Shown: one piece after another, positions 8,474 to 16,168 of the stretch
Position numbering within the stretch: the stretch's first letter is position 1
Layout: the number at the start of each line of letters is the position of its first letter
From: Paucimonas sp.
GTDB taxonomy: Bacteria > Pseudomonadota > Gammaproteobacteria > Pseudomonadales > Pseudomonadaceae
NCBI GenBank assembly: GCA_031253995.1
Contig: JAIRVG010000022.1
Location: 45,591-109,590, forward strand
Length of the DNA stretch: 64,000 nt
Direction of reading: 5' to 3'
Translations under genes and position numbers: made by a program
Notes under the pieces: model-generated
Databases searched by the model: none
What the model saw: the letters and a program-made list of their open reading frames with translations, nothing else
Told to the model about the DNA's origin: nothing

Positions 8474-8896
8474 TCATGAAAGAACCGCCACCACAACCTG
8501 TCCCCCCAGCCCCATCAAGCAGATCACACCGACCCCATAACAAATAGTCCGCCACGGCTGCCAACGCGCAAGGTAGGCCAGCGTATGAAAGATCCGCCCC
8601 AACGTGAACAGCACACATAACACCGTGCAAGCCGCCACCGGCGTATCGAGGACGACCGCCAGCCCGCCGAGCACGAAGAAGACCGGGATGTTCTCCAGGT
8701 CATTGGCCCAGACCCGCGCGGCCCGTATTACCTCCGGGTGCTCGGTCGCCTGGGCAGGACGGTAGAACACGGCAGCATCCTCCGGATTCACGAAGATCTT
8801 GAGCCGCAGCCGGAAATACCCCTGGTAACAGGAAACCGCGAGCATCTTCACGAACAGGACAACCACGCAAAGGGCATAGACCGCCAAGCTGCTCAC
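8474..8896 (-). CDS. MAPEG-family membrane protein
   Basis: A 140-aa integral membrane protein with about four hydrophobic segments. It has the MAPEG pattern of a basic loop (RLRLKIFVNPEDA) and RAARVWANDLENIPVFFVLG. MAPEG proteins include microsomal glutathione transferase-like enzymes; the bacterial members are mostly uncharacterised. The start is GTG 8896, overlapping the stop of the upstream gene as GTGA, so the two are translationally coupled. It converges with metR, 5 bp apart. Confidence 0.8.
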   Translation of the reverse strand: MSSLAVYALCVVVLFVKMLAVSCYQGYFRLRLKIFVNPEDAAVFYRPAQATEHPEVIRAARVWANDLENIPVFFVLGGLAVVLDTPVAACTVLCVLFTLGRIFHTLAYLARWQPWRTICYGVGVICLMGLGGQVVVAVLS

Positions 8897-9204
8897 ACCC
8901 GCTGCCCTCCCGCCAGCCCGCGAACCGCCAGGTACAGCAGCGGCCCCACCGAAACGAACACGGCGGTCAGCAGCAGATAGGGCAGTACCGCGCCGGTGCT
9001 GCCTCCCCGTGCCCGGTTGTCGCGGACCATCCAGAAGCCGGCGAGCCCCGCCATCAGGTACAGGTCGATCACCAACTGGGCAGTGTCGGGACTGGATACC
9101 AGCTCCAGCCCGAAGGCCAGCAACGACTGCTCGGCAGTCGACATCGTCCAGGCGGTGTAGAGCGTGAGCGGAACCAGCAGGGCCAGCGCGATGAAACGAA
9201 CCAT
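8893..9204 (-). CDS. Small three-helix membrane protein, DUF2834-like
   Basis: A 103-aa protein with about three transmembrane segments (residues about 3-20, 45-60 and 75-97). The length and helix arrangement resemble DUF2834, whose function is unknown. ATG 9204 has GGAG nine bases upstream. Coupled to the MAPEG gene downstream and divergent from the XRE regulator, whose operator lies 60 bp away and may control both genes. Confidence 0.72.
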   Translation of the reverse strand: MVRFIALALLVPLTLYTAWTMSTAEQSLLAFGLELVSSPDTAQLVIDLYLMAGLAGFWMVRDNRARGGSTGAVLPYLLLTAVFVSVGPLLYLAVRGLAGGQRV

Positions 9205-9263
9205 GGGTGTGTCTCCGGGTAGTGTGTCCCGGCAAAGGTAGTGATAGGGTGGCCCACCTCTCA

Positions 9264-9280
9264 ATGACCTGGGAGGTCAT
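9264..9280. promoter_or_regulatory. Perfect palindromic operator before XRE regulator
   Basis: ATGACCT-GGG-AGGTCAT is a perfect 7-bp inverted repeat with a 3-bp spacer. It lies between the divergent DUF2834-like gene (start 9204) and the XRE gene (chosen start 9315). It has the size expected for a helix-turn-helix dimer and probably serves autoregulation and control of the divergent operon. Confidence 0.6.
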
Positions 9281-9314
9281 GGACACTTCGCACAAGGACG
9301 GTCAGAGTCGCCGC

Positions 9315-10133
9315 ATGAGCCAGCCCCTCTTCCATCACGCCCATCCCGCCTCGGCACTCCCGGCAGGCCAGCACCTGCGCCTGCTGCGTCGCCAGGCAGG
9401 CCTCAGCCAGCTCGATCTCGCGCTGATGACCGGTACCTCGCAGCGCCATCTCAGTTGCGTGGAAACCGGGCGCGCCAATATCGGCCCCGACACCCTGCAT
9501 GCCCTGCTCGCGGCCCTCGACGCGCCACTGGAGCAACGCAACGAAGTCTTCCTCGCCGCCGGCTATGCGCCCCGCTACGCGGCATCGCCGCTGGATGCGC
9601 CGGCACTGGAAATGGTGCAGAGCGCCATAGGGCATATCCTCCAGGCGAACAATCCGGCACCGGCGATCGTCATCGACCGCAACTGGGACATCACCGCCAG
9701 CAATACCAGCGTGGGGTTGCTGCTGGCCATGGTTGGCGTGGCGGCGGACGAGGGGGCGAATCTCAATCTGCTGGAAACCCTGATGCACCCGGACGGGCTG
9801 GGCAGCCACATCGTCAATGCCCGGGAAGTCCGCGCCGCGGCCTGGCAACGGGCGTCACGCGAGGCGGCGGGCAGCCCTGCGCTGGCCAGGCTGCTGCGCG
9901 AATTGCCGGCCCCGGAAGACCCGGGCACGCACCCGGACGCTTCGCCGGTGCTGCTGACGCGGGTGAGCACAGCCCAGGGCGAACTGCGCTTCCTGTCCAC
10001 CTTCACCACCTTCGGCATGCCCATGGACATCACGGTGGAGTCGTTGCGGATCGAGCACCTGGTGCCGGCCGATGCGCTGACATGGGAGCGGATGAGGATG
10101 GCATTCGAGGCGTGGCTGGCTACACAGTCCTGA
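9315..10133 (+). CDS. XRE-family regulator with MmyB-like ligand domain
   Basis: A 272-aa regulator. The helix-turn-helix near residues 15-70 reads LRLLRRQAGLSQLDLALMTG, then SQRHLSCVETGR. The C-terminal half (APAIVIDRNWDITASN onward) is the PAS-like MmyB domain, which in family members binds a small lipid-like ligand. In-frame ATGs at 9264 and 9279 would place the palindromic operator inside the gene, so 9315 is preferred, although none has an ideal ribosome site. Likely targets are itself and the divergent membrane-protein pair. Confidence 0.85.
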   Translation: MSQPLFHHAHPASALPAGQHLRLLRRQAGLSQLDLALMTGTSQRHLSCVETGRANIGPDTLHALLAALDAPLEQRNEVFLAAGYAPRYAASPLDAPALEMVQSAIGHILQANNPAPAIVIDRNWDITASNTSVGLLLAMVGVAADEGANLNLLETLMHPDGLGSHIVNAREVRAAAWQRASREAAGSPALARLLRELPAPEDPGTHPDASPVLLTRVSTAQGELRFLSTFTTFGMPMDITVESLRIEHLVPADALTWERMRMAFEAWLATQS

Positions 10134-10152
10134 TGCCCGCCTCAGGGTTCCC

Positions 10153-11262
10153 TCACGGCCAATCAACCACCACCGCCTGCGGATCGCCCTGCTTCATCTG
10201 CGCCCAGTTCGTGTCTGCCTGCGCCTGGGTCGGGTGGCAGAACGCGAATGCATTCTGGGTCTTGCCAGCGGGCCCCTTTCCTTCCGCGCTGCAGACCATC
10301 GCACCCGGCATGCACACAGTTGCATTGACGGCCAGGTTCCCCCAGACACCCGGCTGCACCTCCTTGACCCGGGCGATATAGCGGTCGAGTGCCGAGCGGA
10401 TGTCGCTCGCGGCACCAGGGATCAGCTTCACCGGACTGATGGTGGCACCATGGGTGTGCTGGGTAGCCAGCACGGCGCTGCAATAGCGCGCATCCGCCAT
10501 CACCGGGGTCGATGGAACAGGAGCCGGAGCCGGCGTCGTGACCTGCGCGACCGGCGCACTCAGCCCTGCCGGAACGATCAACGCCACCTCGTGACTCGCC
10601 CGATCCCGCCACACCGTCACGCTCGCCTTGTACCCGGCGCGCATCTTGCCGGTGATGGCCTGCACATCGCCGGGCCGGCTGACCACCTGCCCGGACACGT
10701 CGAGAATGACGTCCATCGGCTTGATCCCCGCCTTGGCGGCCGCGCTCTCCGCCGCGACGCTCACCACCCAGGCCCCCTCGCCGTTCTCCAGTCCCAGCGC
10801 CTTGACCAGCTCGGGGGCCGGACTGCCCAGGGTCAGGCCCAACGGGTTGGCGACGGCGGCGGTCGAGGCGACGGGTTGCAGCGGCGCGGCAGCGACGACA
10901 GGCACAGTGACCTGCGGCGCCTGCGCGACCGTGCCACCCAGGCAACCCTGCTCGCGGCGCACCTGCTGGATGGCATCGATCTGCCAACCGTGCACCTTGG
11001 CCATGTGCGCATCCCCCGAGGCAGCGGTCTTGCGCTGGGTGTCGGCCATGTAGTCGTAGCTCGACGCCAGTTCCTCACAGCTCTTGCCGCGCCAGGTCGA
11101 GGTGGTGATGCCGACGTTTTCAGGGGTCTGCATCGAGTGGCTGAACGACTCAATGGCCGGCGAAAACACGGCATGCGCCACCTGTGCCACACAACCGCTC
11201 AACAGACCGCCGACCAGCAGCAGGCCGCCAATCTGCAATACGATCCGCCTTGTTTCACCCAT
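10153..11262 (-). CDS. PDZ-domain lipoprotein with Cys-bounded repeat
   Basis: A 369-aa predicted lipoprotein with N-terminal basic residues, a hydrophobic helix and the lipobox LLSGC. A Cys-bounded segment follows (CEELASSYDYM ... REQGC, about residues 60-110). Then a PDZ domain (about 150-235, with GAWVVSVAAESAAAKAGIKP and DVILDVSGQVV) and a unique C-terminal domain with several Cys. PDZ domains bind C-terminal tails; no protease domain is present. ATG 11262 has AGGAG at good spacing. It is divergent from a paralogue, and the pair is probably functionally linked. The pathway is unknown. Confidence 0.78.
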   Translation of the reverse strand: MGETRRIVLQIGGLLLVGGLLSGCVAQVAHAVFSPAIESFSHSMQTPENVGITTSTWRGKSCEELASSYDYMADTQRKTAASGDAHMAKVHGWQIDAIQQVRREQGCLGGTVAQAPQVTVPVVAAAPLQPVASTAAVANPLGLTLGSPAPELVKALGLENGEGAWVVSVAAESAAAKAGIKPMDVILDVSGQVVSRPGDVQAITGKMRAGYKASVTVWRDRASHEVALIVPAGLSAPVAQVTTPAPAPVPSTPVMADARYCSAVLATQHTHGATISPVKLIPGAASDIRSALDRYIARVKEVQPGVWGNLAVNATVCMPGAMVCSAEGKGPAGKTQNAFAFCHPTQAQADTNWAQMKQGDPQAVVVDWP

Positions 11263-11480
11263 GACCCCTGTACTCCTGTTATGGCCCCGCAAACACGGGG
11301 CGACGCTGGCTGGCGGCTACGCTAATCCAGCTACAGGCTTTACGCCATCAGGTTTTTTCTGGCGCCTGAAAACAGGCGGCCGTCGATAGCGAAAAAAAGC
11401 CTCGGATTGCGCTCGGAACCACTAGCTTGCGGCCCCGGCGATCAGGGATGATGGCAGTCTGCCTTGGGGAGGGTGTCAAC

Positions 11481-12818
11481 TTGAAAAACAATTCCACGAA
11501 CGGTTTCATCGCCGGGTCGCGCGCGGTTGCGCTCGGCGCCACCTTCGCGCTGTCGAGCGGCTGCGTGCTCGATCCGGTTTCGCTGATCACCGATCCGATC
11601 ATGTATGCCGCCGCTCCAGACCCGGCTCAGTACCAGGCGGAACTCGACACCGAGCTGAAGAACACCTTCCTCGCCCAGTACCGTGGCGAGACCTGCGCGC
11701 AGATCACCGCGTTCTGGCCCGAGCGCATGGCGTCCGTTGCCAAGAATCCCGACAGCTGGGGCGGTAGACCGGCGCTGGAGGCGGCGCAACAGGTGATTCG
11801 CGAGAAGCAGTGCCCACTGCCCGATGCGGCGGTGGCCACGACACCTTCGGCGCCCGCTGCCGCAGCAGCGCCGGCAGCGGCCCCGATCGAGCGCGACCCG
11901 GCGTCGTTCGCGGCCCTCATCGCCAACCCTGGGCCAGCCTGGGGCCCGGTCTCGCCCGGGGGCGGCGCGCAGACCTCGCTGGCCCAGTCGGTCGCCGAGG
12001 AACGGCCCTCGGCCTATCAGGGCCGCTCTTGCGATTACCTGCAGCAGGCACTGGCCGTCAGCCGGGCGATGGAAGCCAACACCATGCCTGAAGCCCAGGC
12101 CTTGGGCGCCTACAAGCGCGTGGCGGTACGCCAGGTACTGGACAGCCGCGACTGTCCCGAGTGGAACAGCAGTGGCCTTGGCCGATCCGGCGCCTCGATC
12201 AGCCCCATGGACCCGATCAAGGCGAGCCGCCTGAACATGCCCACCCAAGGCACCTCGATGGAGGTGATCAAGCCTGGCGGCCCCGCCGAGCGTGCAGGCT
12301 TGAAGTTCGCCGACGTGGTGGTTGCCGTTGGCACGACGCCGGTGAACGACCATATCGACTACCTGGTTGCCATCGGCGCGATGCCCACCGGCTCGATCGC
12401 ACAGCTCAAGGTCTGGCGCCGCGGCAGCTTCCTGTACCTGCCGCTGGTGGTCGGTCCACCGCTGCCATCCCCGGCCAGCAACACGGCCAAGGCCAAGCCT
12501 GCGCAACCCGCCGCGGCCGCCAGGCTGCTGGATATGCAACTGGCCCCCCTCAGCGCCGACTACGCCAAGGCCGTGGGCCTGCCCGAAGCCAAGGGCGCCT
12601 GGGTCGTCGAGACCAGCAAGGGCGGCCAGGCCGAGCGCGCCGGCTTGAAGGCGCTGGACGTCATCCTCGAAGTGTCCGGGCAGGACGTCACCTCGCCGGC
12701 AGACTTCGCCGAGGTCGCCGCGAAGACCCGCAAGGGCTATGGCGCTGCAGTGGTGGTCTGGCGTGCCCAGGCCAGGAAGGAACTGAAGGTGGTGCTGAAC
12801 GACGGCTCGCCGCAGTAG
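11481..12818 (+). CDS. Double-PDZ lipoprotein with two Cys-bounded repeats
   Basis: About 445 aa starting at TTG 11481, which sits 8 nt after GGGGAGG and directly precedes a lipoprotein signal (lipobox LSSGC). Two Cys-bounded segments (YRGETCAQI ... REKQC and YQGRSCDYL ... DSRDC) resemble the one in the divergent paralogue. An Ala/Pro-rich linker separates them. Two PDZ domains follow, the first near MEVIKPGGPAERAGLKFADVV and the second near GAWVVETSKGGQAERAGLKA. No catalytic domain is visible; a periplasmic scaffold or sensor role is inference. A GC-rich hairpin follows the stop. Confidence 0.78.
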   Translation: MKNNSTNGFIAGSRAVALGATFALSSGCVLDPVSLITDPIMYAAAPDPAQYQAELDTELKNTFLAQYRGETCAQITAFWPERMASVAKNPDSWGGRPALEAAQQVIREKQCPLPDAAVATTPSAPAAAAAPAAAPIERDPASFAALIANPGPAWGPVSPGGGAQTSLAQSVAEERPSAYQGRSCDYLQQALAVSRAMEANTMPEAQALGAYKRVAVRQVLDSRDCPEWNSSGLGRSGASISPMDPIKASRLNMPTQGTSMEVIKPGGPAERAGLKFADVVVAVGTTPVNDHIDYLVAIGAMPTGSIAQLKVWRRGSFLYLPLVVGPPLPSPASNTAKAKPAQPAAAARLLDMQLAPLSADYAKAVGLPEAKGAWVVETSKGGQAERAGLKALDVILEVSGQDVTSPADFAEVAAKTRKGYGAAVVVWRAQARKELKVVLNDGSPQ

Positions 12819-12830
12819 CGATCAACAGCG

Positions 12831-12849
12831 GGGCGGCCCTGGGCCGCCC
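12831..12849 (+). terminator. GC-rich hairpin after the PDZ lipoprotein gene
   Basis: GGGCGGCC (12831-12838), a 3-nt loop and GGCCGCCC (12842-12849), 13 nt after the stop codon. There is no T-run, so it may be a weak terminator or an mRNA 3' end stabiliser. Confidence 0.45.
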
Positions 12850-12943
12850 TGCCAATCGTCGCCTCACCCCTCATCATCGCCAGGCGAACAGGCTATTCTG
12901 GGCAGTGAAACATGGCCTATCGCTACCCCTTCAAGTGACCCGC

Positions 12944-14860
12944 ATGACGAACCACCCGATACCCGGCAGTGCAGCGCTTGCCCTGGCCTCCCACGATGGC
13001 GACGACCCGCTTCGCTCCGACATCGACCTGCTGCACCACATCAGCGTCGCGCTGATCGGCGAGCAGGACCTGCAATCGCTCTACGCCAAGGTGGTCGACG
13101 CTGCCATCGCCATCACCGCCTCACAGTTCGGCACCATGCAGCTGCTCTGCCCCCACGGTCACCCCAGCGGGCATGGCGGCGAGCTGCAACTGCTCTGTTC
13201 GCGGGGTTTCAGCGGGGACACCGTGGCCTTCTGGCAATGGGTCCCGCCGACGGCCCTGAGCAGTTGCACCCAGGCCCTGAAACAAGGCCAGCGGGCGATC
13301 ATCGCCGACTACGAGACCTGGCCGCCGATCGCCGGCAGCGTCGACCTGCAGGCGTTTCGCGACGCCGGCATCCGCGCTGCGCAGACCACCCCGCTGTTGG
13401 CCCGCAACGGTACCTTGCTGGGCATGATCTCGACCCACTGGAGCGAACCGCACCAACCCTCCGAGCGCGACCTGCGCCTGCTCGATATCCTCGCCCGCCA
13501 GGCCGCCGACCTGCTGGAACGCACCGCCGCCGAGGAAGCCCTGCGCGCCCGCGAGCAGGAATTACGCCAGACCTGCGCCAGCCTGCACGAGATCAAGGAG
13601 CGCCAGGTGCACACCGCCGCCCAGTTGCGCGCGCTCAACGAAACCCTGGAGCAGCGCGTGGCCGAACGCAGCGCCGAACTGATGCAGGCCCAGGACACCC
13701 TGCGCCAGGCGCAGAAAATGGAAGCGGTCGGCCAGCTCACCGGTGGCCTGGCCCATGACTTCAACAACCTGCTGGGGGGAATTTCCGGCTCCCTCGACAT
13801 GGTCTCCCGACGCCTGGCCCAGGGTCGCGTGGACGAGATCGGCAAGTTCGTCGCCAGCGCCCATGACGCAACCAGTCGCGCGGCCTCGCTGACCCATCGC
13901 CTGCTGTCCTTCTCCCGCCGGCAGACCCTCGACCCGCGCCCCACCGACGTCAATGGCCTGGTGCTCGGCATGGGTGAGCTGATCCAGCGCTCCACCGGGC
14001 CGACCATCGACCTGGAGACCCACGACGACGCCAGCCTGTGGCCGGCGCTGGTAGACAGGAGCCAGCTGGAAAACGCCCTGCTCAACCTGTGCATCAACGC
14101 CCGCGACGCCATGCCGGACGGCGGGCGCATCGTCATCCGCGGCCATAACCGCACGATCGCCGCCCATGACGCGATACCACTGGAACTGGCGGCGGGCGAT
14201 TACCTGTGCCTGGCGGTGGAAGACAGCGGTTGCGGCATGCAGCCTGAAGTCATCGCCCATGCGTTCGAGCCCTTCTTCACCACCAAGCCGACAGGCAAAG
14301 GCACCGGCCTGGGGCTGTCGATGGTCTATGGCTTCGCCCAGCAGTCGGGCGGCCAGGTGCGGATCGACTCGGTGCCCGGCCAGGGCACCCGGGTCACGCT
14401 CCTGCTGCCGCGCTACCACGGCCCGCTGACGCCATCGGCGCCAGCCACCCTCGCCGTCGGCGCAGCACCGGGCCGGGCGGCGCAAGCCTGCATCCTGCTG
14501 GTGGAAGACGAGCCGACCTTGCGCATGGTCCTGGCCAATGTGCTGGCCGAATCCGGCTACCGGGTGATCGAGGCCGAAGACGGTAGCAGCGCGCTCGGCC
14601 ACCTGCGCGCCGGGCATCCGGTCGACCTGCTGGTGACGGACGTCGGCCTGCCCGGCGGCCTCAATGGCCGGCAACTGGCCGAGGCCGGCCTGCACGTGCG
14701 TCCCGGCTTGATCACCCTGTTCATCACCGGCTACGCGGACAACGCCGTGATTGGCGATGGGCAACTGGGCCCCAACATGCATGTACTGACCAAGCCCTTC
14801 GCCCTCGGCACGCTCACCGACCGGGTCGAGGCGCTGTTGGGGCAGCGGCCGGCCTCATGA
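12944..14860 (+). CDS. Soluble hybrid histidine kinase (GAF-HisKA-HATPase-REC)
   Basis: A 638-aa sensor kinase with no transmembrane segment. The GAF domain covers about 25-185. A coiled coil (EEALRAREQELRQ ...) leads to the histidine box AHDFNN with phospho-acceptor His271. The ATP-binding domain has an N-box (LNLCINARDAMP) and G-boxes (DSGCGM, GKGTGLGLSM). The C-terminal receiver has acceptor Asp566 (VTDVGLPG). The H-box HDFNNLL places it in the HWE/NtrB-like group common in orphan hybrid kinases. No response-regulator gene is adjacent. The ATG at 12944 is chosen because homology starts there, although the frame is open upstream. Confidence 0.9.
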   Translation: MTNHPIPGSAALALASHDGDDPLRSDIDLLHHISVALIGEQDLQSLYAKVVDAAIAITASQFGTMQLLCPHGHPSGHGGELQLLCSRGFSGDTVAFWQWVPPTALSSCTQALKQGQRAIIADYETWPPIAGSVDLQAFRDAGIRAAQTTPLLARNGTLLGMISTHWSEPHQPSERDLRLLDILARQAADLLERTAAEEALRAREQELRQTCASLHEIKERQVHTAAQLRALNETLEQRVAERSAELMQAQDTLRQAQKMEAVGQLTGGLAHDFNNLLGGISGSLDMVSRRLAQGRVDEIGKFVASAHDATSRAASLTHRLLSFSRRQTLDPRPTDVNGLVLGMGELIQRSTGPTIDLETHDDASLWPALVDRSQLENALLNLCINARDAMPDGGRIVIRGHNRTIAAHDAIPLELAAGDYLCLAVEDSGCGMQPEVIAHAFEPFFTTKPTGKGTGLGLSMVYGFAQQSGGQVRIDSVPGQGTRVTLLLPRYHGPLTPSAPATLAVGAAPGRAAQACILLVEDEPTLRMVLANVLAESGYRVIEAEDGSSALGHLRAGHPVDLLVTDVGLPGGLNGRQLAEAGLHVRPGLITLFITGYADNAVIGDGQLGPNMHVLTKPFALGTLTDRVEALLGQRPAS

Positions 14861-14905
14861 CGCCCGTGCCGATGAATCTTCCTTTCTCCACCCGGACCTG
14901 AGCCC

Positions 14906-15862
14906 ATGCGCATAGTCATTCCCGACGACTACCAGAACGTGATCCGCAGCCTCGACTGTTTCGCTCGTCTTGCCGGTCATGAGGTCACGGTGCTGCATGA
15001 CGTCCAGCCCGCTTCGCTGGAGCAGTTGGCCGAGCGCCTGGCCGACGCCGAGGTGCTGGTGCTGACCCGCGAACGCACGCGGATCGACGCGGCCCTGCTC
15101 GACCGCCTGCCAAAGCTCAGGCTCATCAGCCAGACCGGCAAGGTCTCCGGCCACCTCGACCTCGACGCCTGCGCCGCCCGTGGCATCGTCGTCACCGAGG
15201 GTCGTGGCTCGCCGGTCGCCCCGGCCGAGCTGGCCTGGGCCTTGATCCTCAATGCTCGCCGCCAGCTGGTGCCGGCCATCGATGCGTTCCGCCAGGGCCG
15301 CTGGCAGGTCAACCTGGGCCAGGCCCTTGCCGGGCAGACGTTGGGCATCTGGGGCTACGGCAAGATCGGCCAGCGCCTGGCGCGCTACGCCCAGGCCTTC
15401 GACATGCCGGTACTGGTCTGGGGCAGCGAGGCCAGCCGCGCCCGCGCCGTTGCCGACGGGCATTGCGCCGCCGTGTCGCGCGAGGCGTTCTTCGCCGAGG
15501 CGGATATCCTCAGCCTCAACCTGCGGCTGTCCGACAGCACCCGTCACGGCGTCGGCTTCGACGACCTGGCACGGATGAAGCCTGATGCCCTGCTGGTGAA
15601 TGTCAGCCGCGCCGAACTGATCGCACCGGGCGCCCTGCTCCGAGCCCTCGACGCCGGGCGACCGGGGTTTGCCGCGGTGGACGTGTACGAGCAGGAACCG
15701 CTGCTCGACCCGGCCGATGCGCTGCTGTGCCACCCTCGGGTGCTGTGCACGCCGCACCTGGGGTATGTCGAGAAGAACGGCTACGAGCTGTATTTCGGCG
15801 ATGCGTTCGACAATGTGCTGGCGTTTGTCGCGGGGTCGCCGCAGAACGTCGTGCGGTTGTGA
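14906..15862 (+). CDS. D-2-hydroxyacid dehydrogenase family protein
   Basis: A 318-aa NAD(P)-dependent D-isomer 2-hydroxyacid dehydrogenase. The Rossmann motif GIWGYGKIGQRLA is at about residues 148-160. The active-site residues are Arg (NVSRAEL), Glu (YEQEPLLD) and His (CTPHLGY). Likely substrates are short 2-keto/2-hydroxy acids, and the phosphoglycerate dehydrogenase-like label is only structural. It begins 45 bp after the hybrid kinase gene and may be co-transcribed. A REP-type repeat follows the stop. Confidence 0.9.
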   Translation: MRIVIPDDYQNVIRSLDCFARLAGHEVTVLHDVQPASLEQLAERLADAEVLVLTRERTRIDAALLDRLPKLRLISQTGKVSGHLDLDACAARGIVVTEGRGSPVAPAELAWALILNARRQLVPAIDAFRQGRWQVNLGQALAGQTLGIWGYGKIGQRLARYAQAFDMPVLVWGSEASRARAVADGHCAAVSREAFFAEADILSLNLRLSDSTRHGVGFDDLARMKPDALLVNVSRAELIAPGALLRALDAGRPGFAAVDVYEQEPLLDPADALLCHPRVLCTPHLGYVEKNGYELYFGDAFDNVLAFVAGSPQNVVRL

Positions 15863-15920
15863 GGGGGTGCTGACAGGTGCCTGTCTTGAGTCTTTTGGCG
15901 CCCTTGAGATCGAGCACTAG

Positions 15921-16112
15921 ACCGCAAGTACGCCCCAGTCGGCGTGGGAGCGGATTCATCCGCGATCGGCGGCAAAGCCGTCGTAAAACCTGAGTCCCGA
16001 GTTCTCCTGACACACCGCGGACTCAGGTTTTATGGCCGCTTCGCGCCCAATCGCGGATAAATCCGCTCCCACGCCGTCCCTGCTAAATCAATGAGTTATG
16101 TGTTTTTCTATG
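15921..16112. repeat. REPIN-like palindromic element, intact copy
   Basis: Most of the 306-bp gap between convergent genes. Outer arms GCGTGGGAGCGGATTCATCC and its near-complement ending CGCTCCCACGC face each other. An inner perfect 13-bp inverted repeat lies at 15985-15997 and 16019-16031 (AAAACCTGAGTCC / GGACTCAGGTTTT). The outer arms are of the Pseudomonas REP type. A decayed second copy lies at 23542-23733, in the same orientation. Confidence 0.75.
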
Positions 16113-16168
16113 AGCGATGCGCCGCGCGGGCGGCGCTCGGTCTGGAGGACGCCACAAAGCTCAAGCCC

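Noticed and set aside
12161..12943. Upstream extension of the hybrid kinase frame
   Set aside because: It overlaps the second PDZ domain of the lipoprotein gene in another frame; kinase homology starts at the GAF domain after 12944.
15863..16168. Small gene or ncRNA in the gap
   Set aside because: The palindromic repeat accounts for the structure; no ORF with a ribosome site and no promoter-terminator pair was seen.
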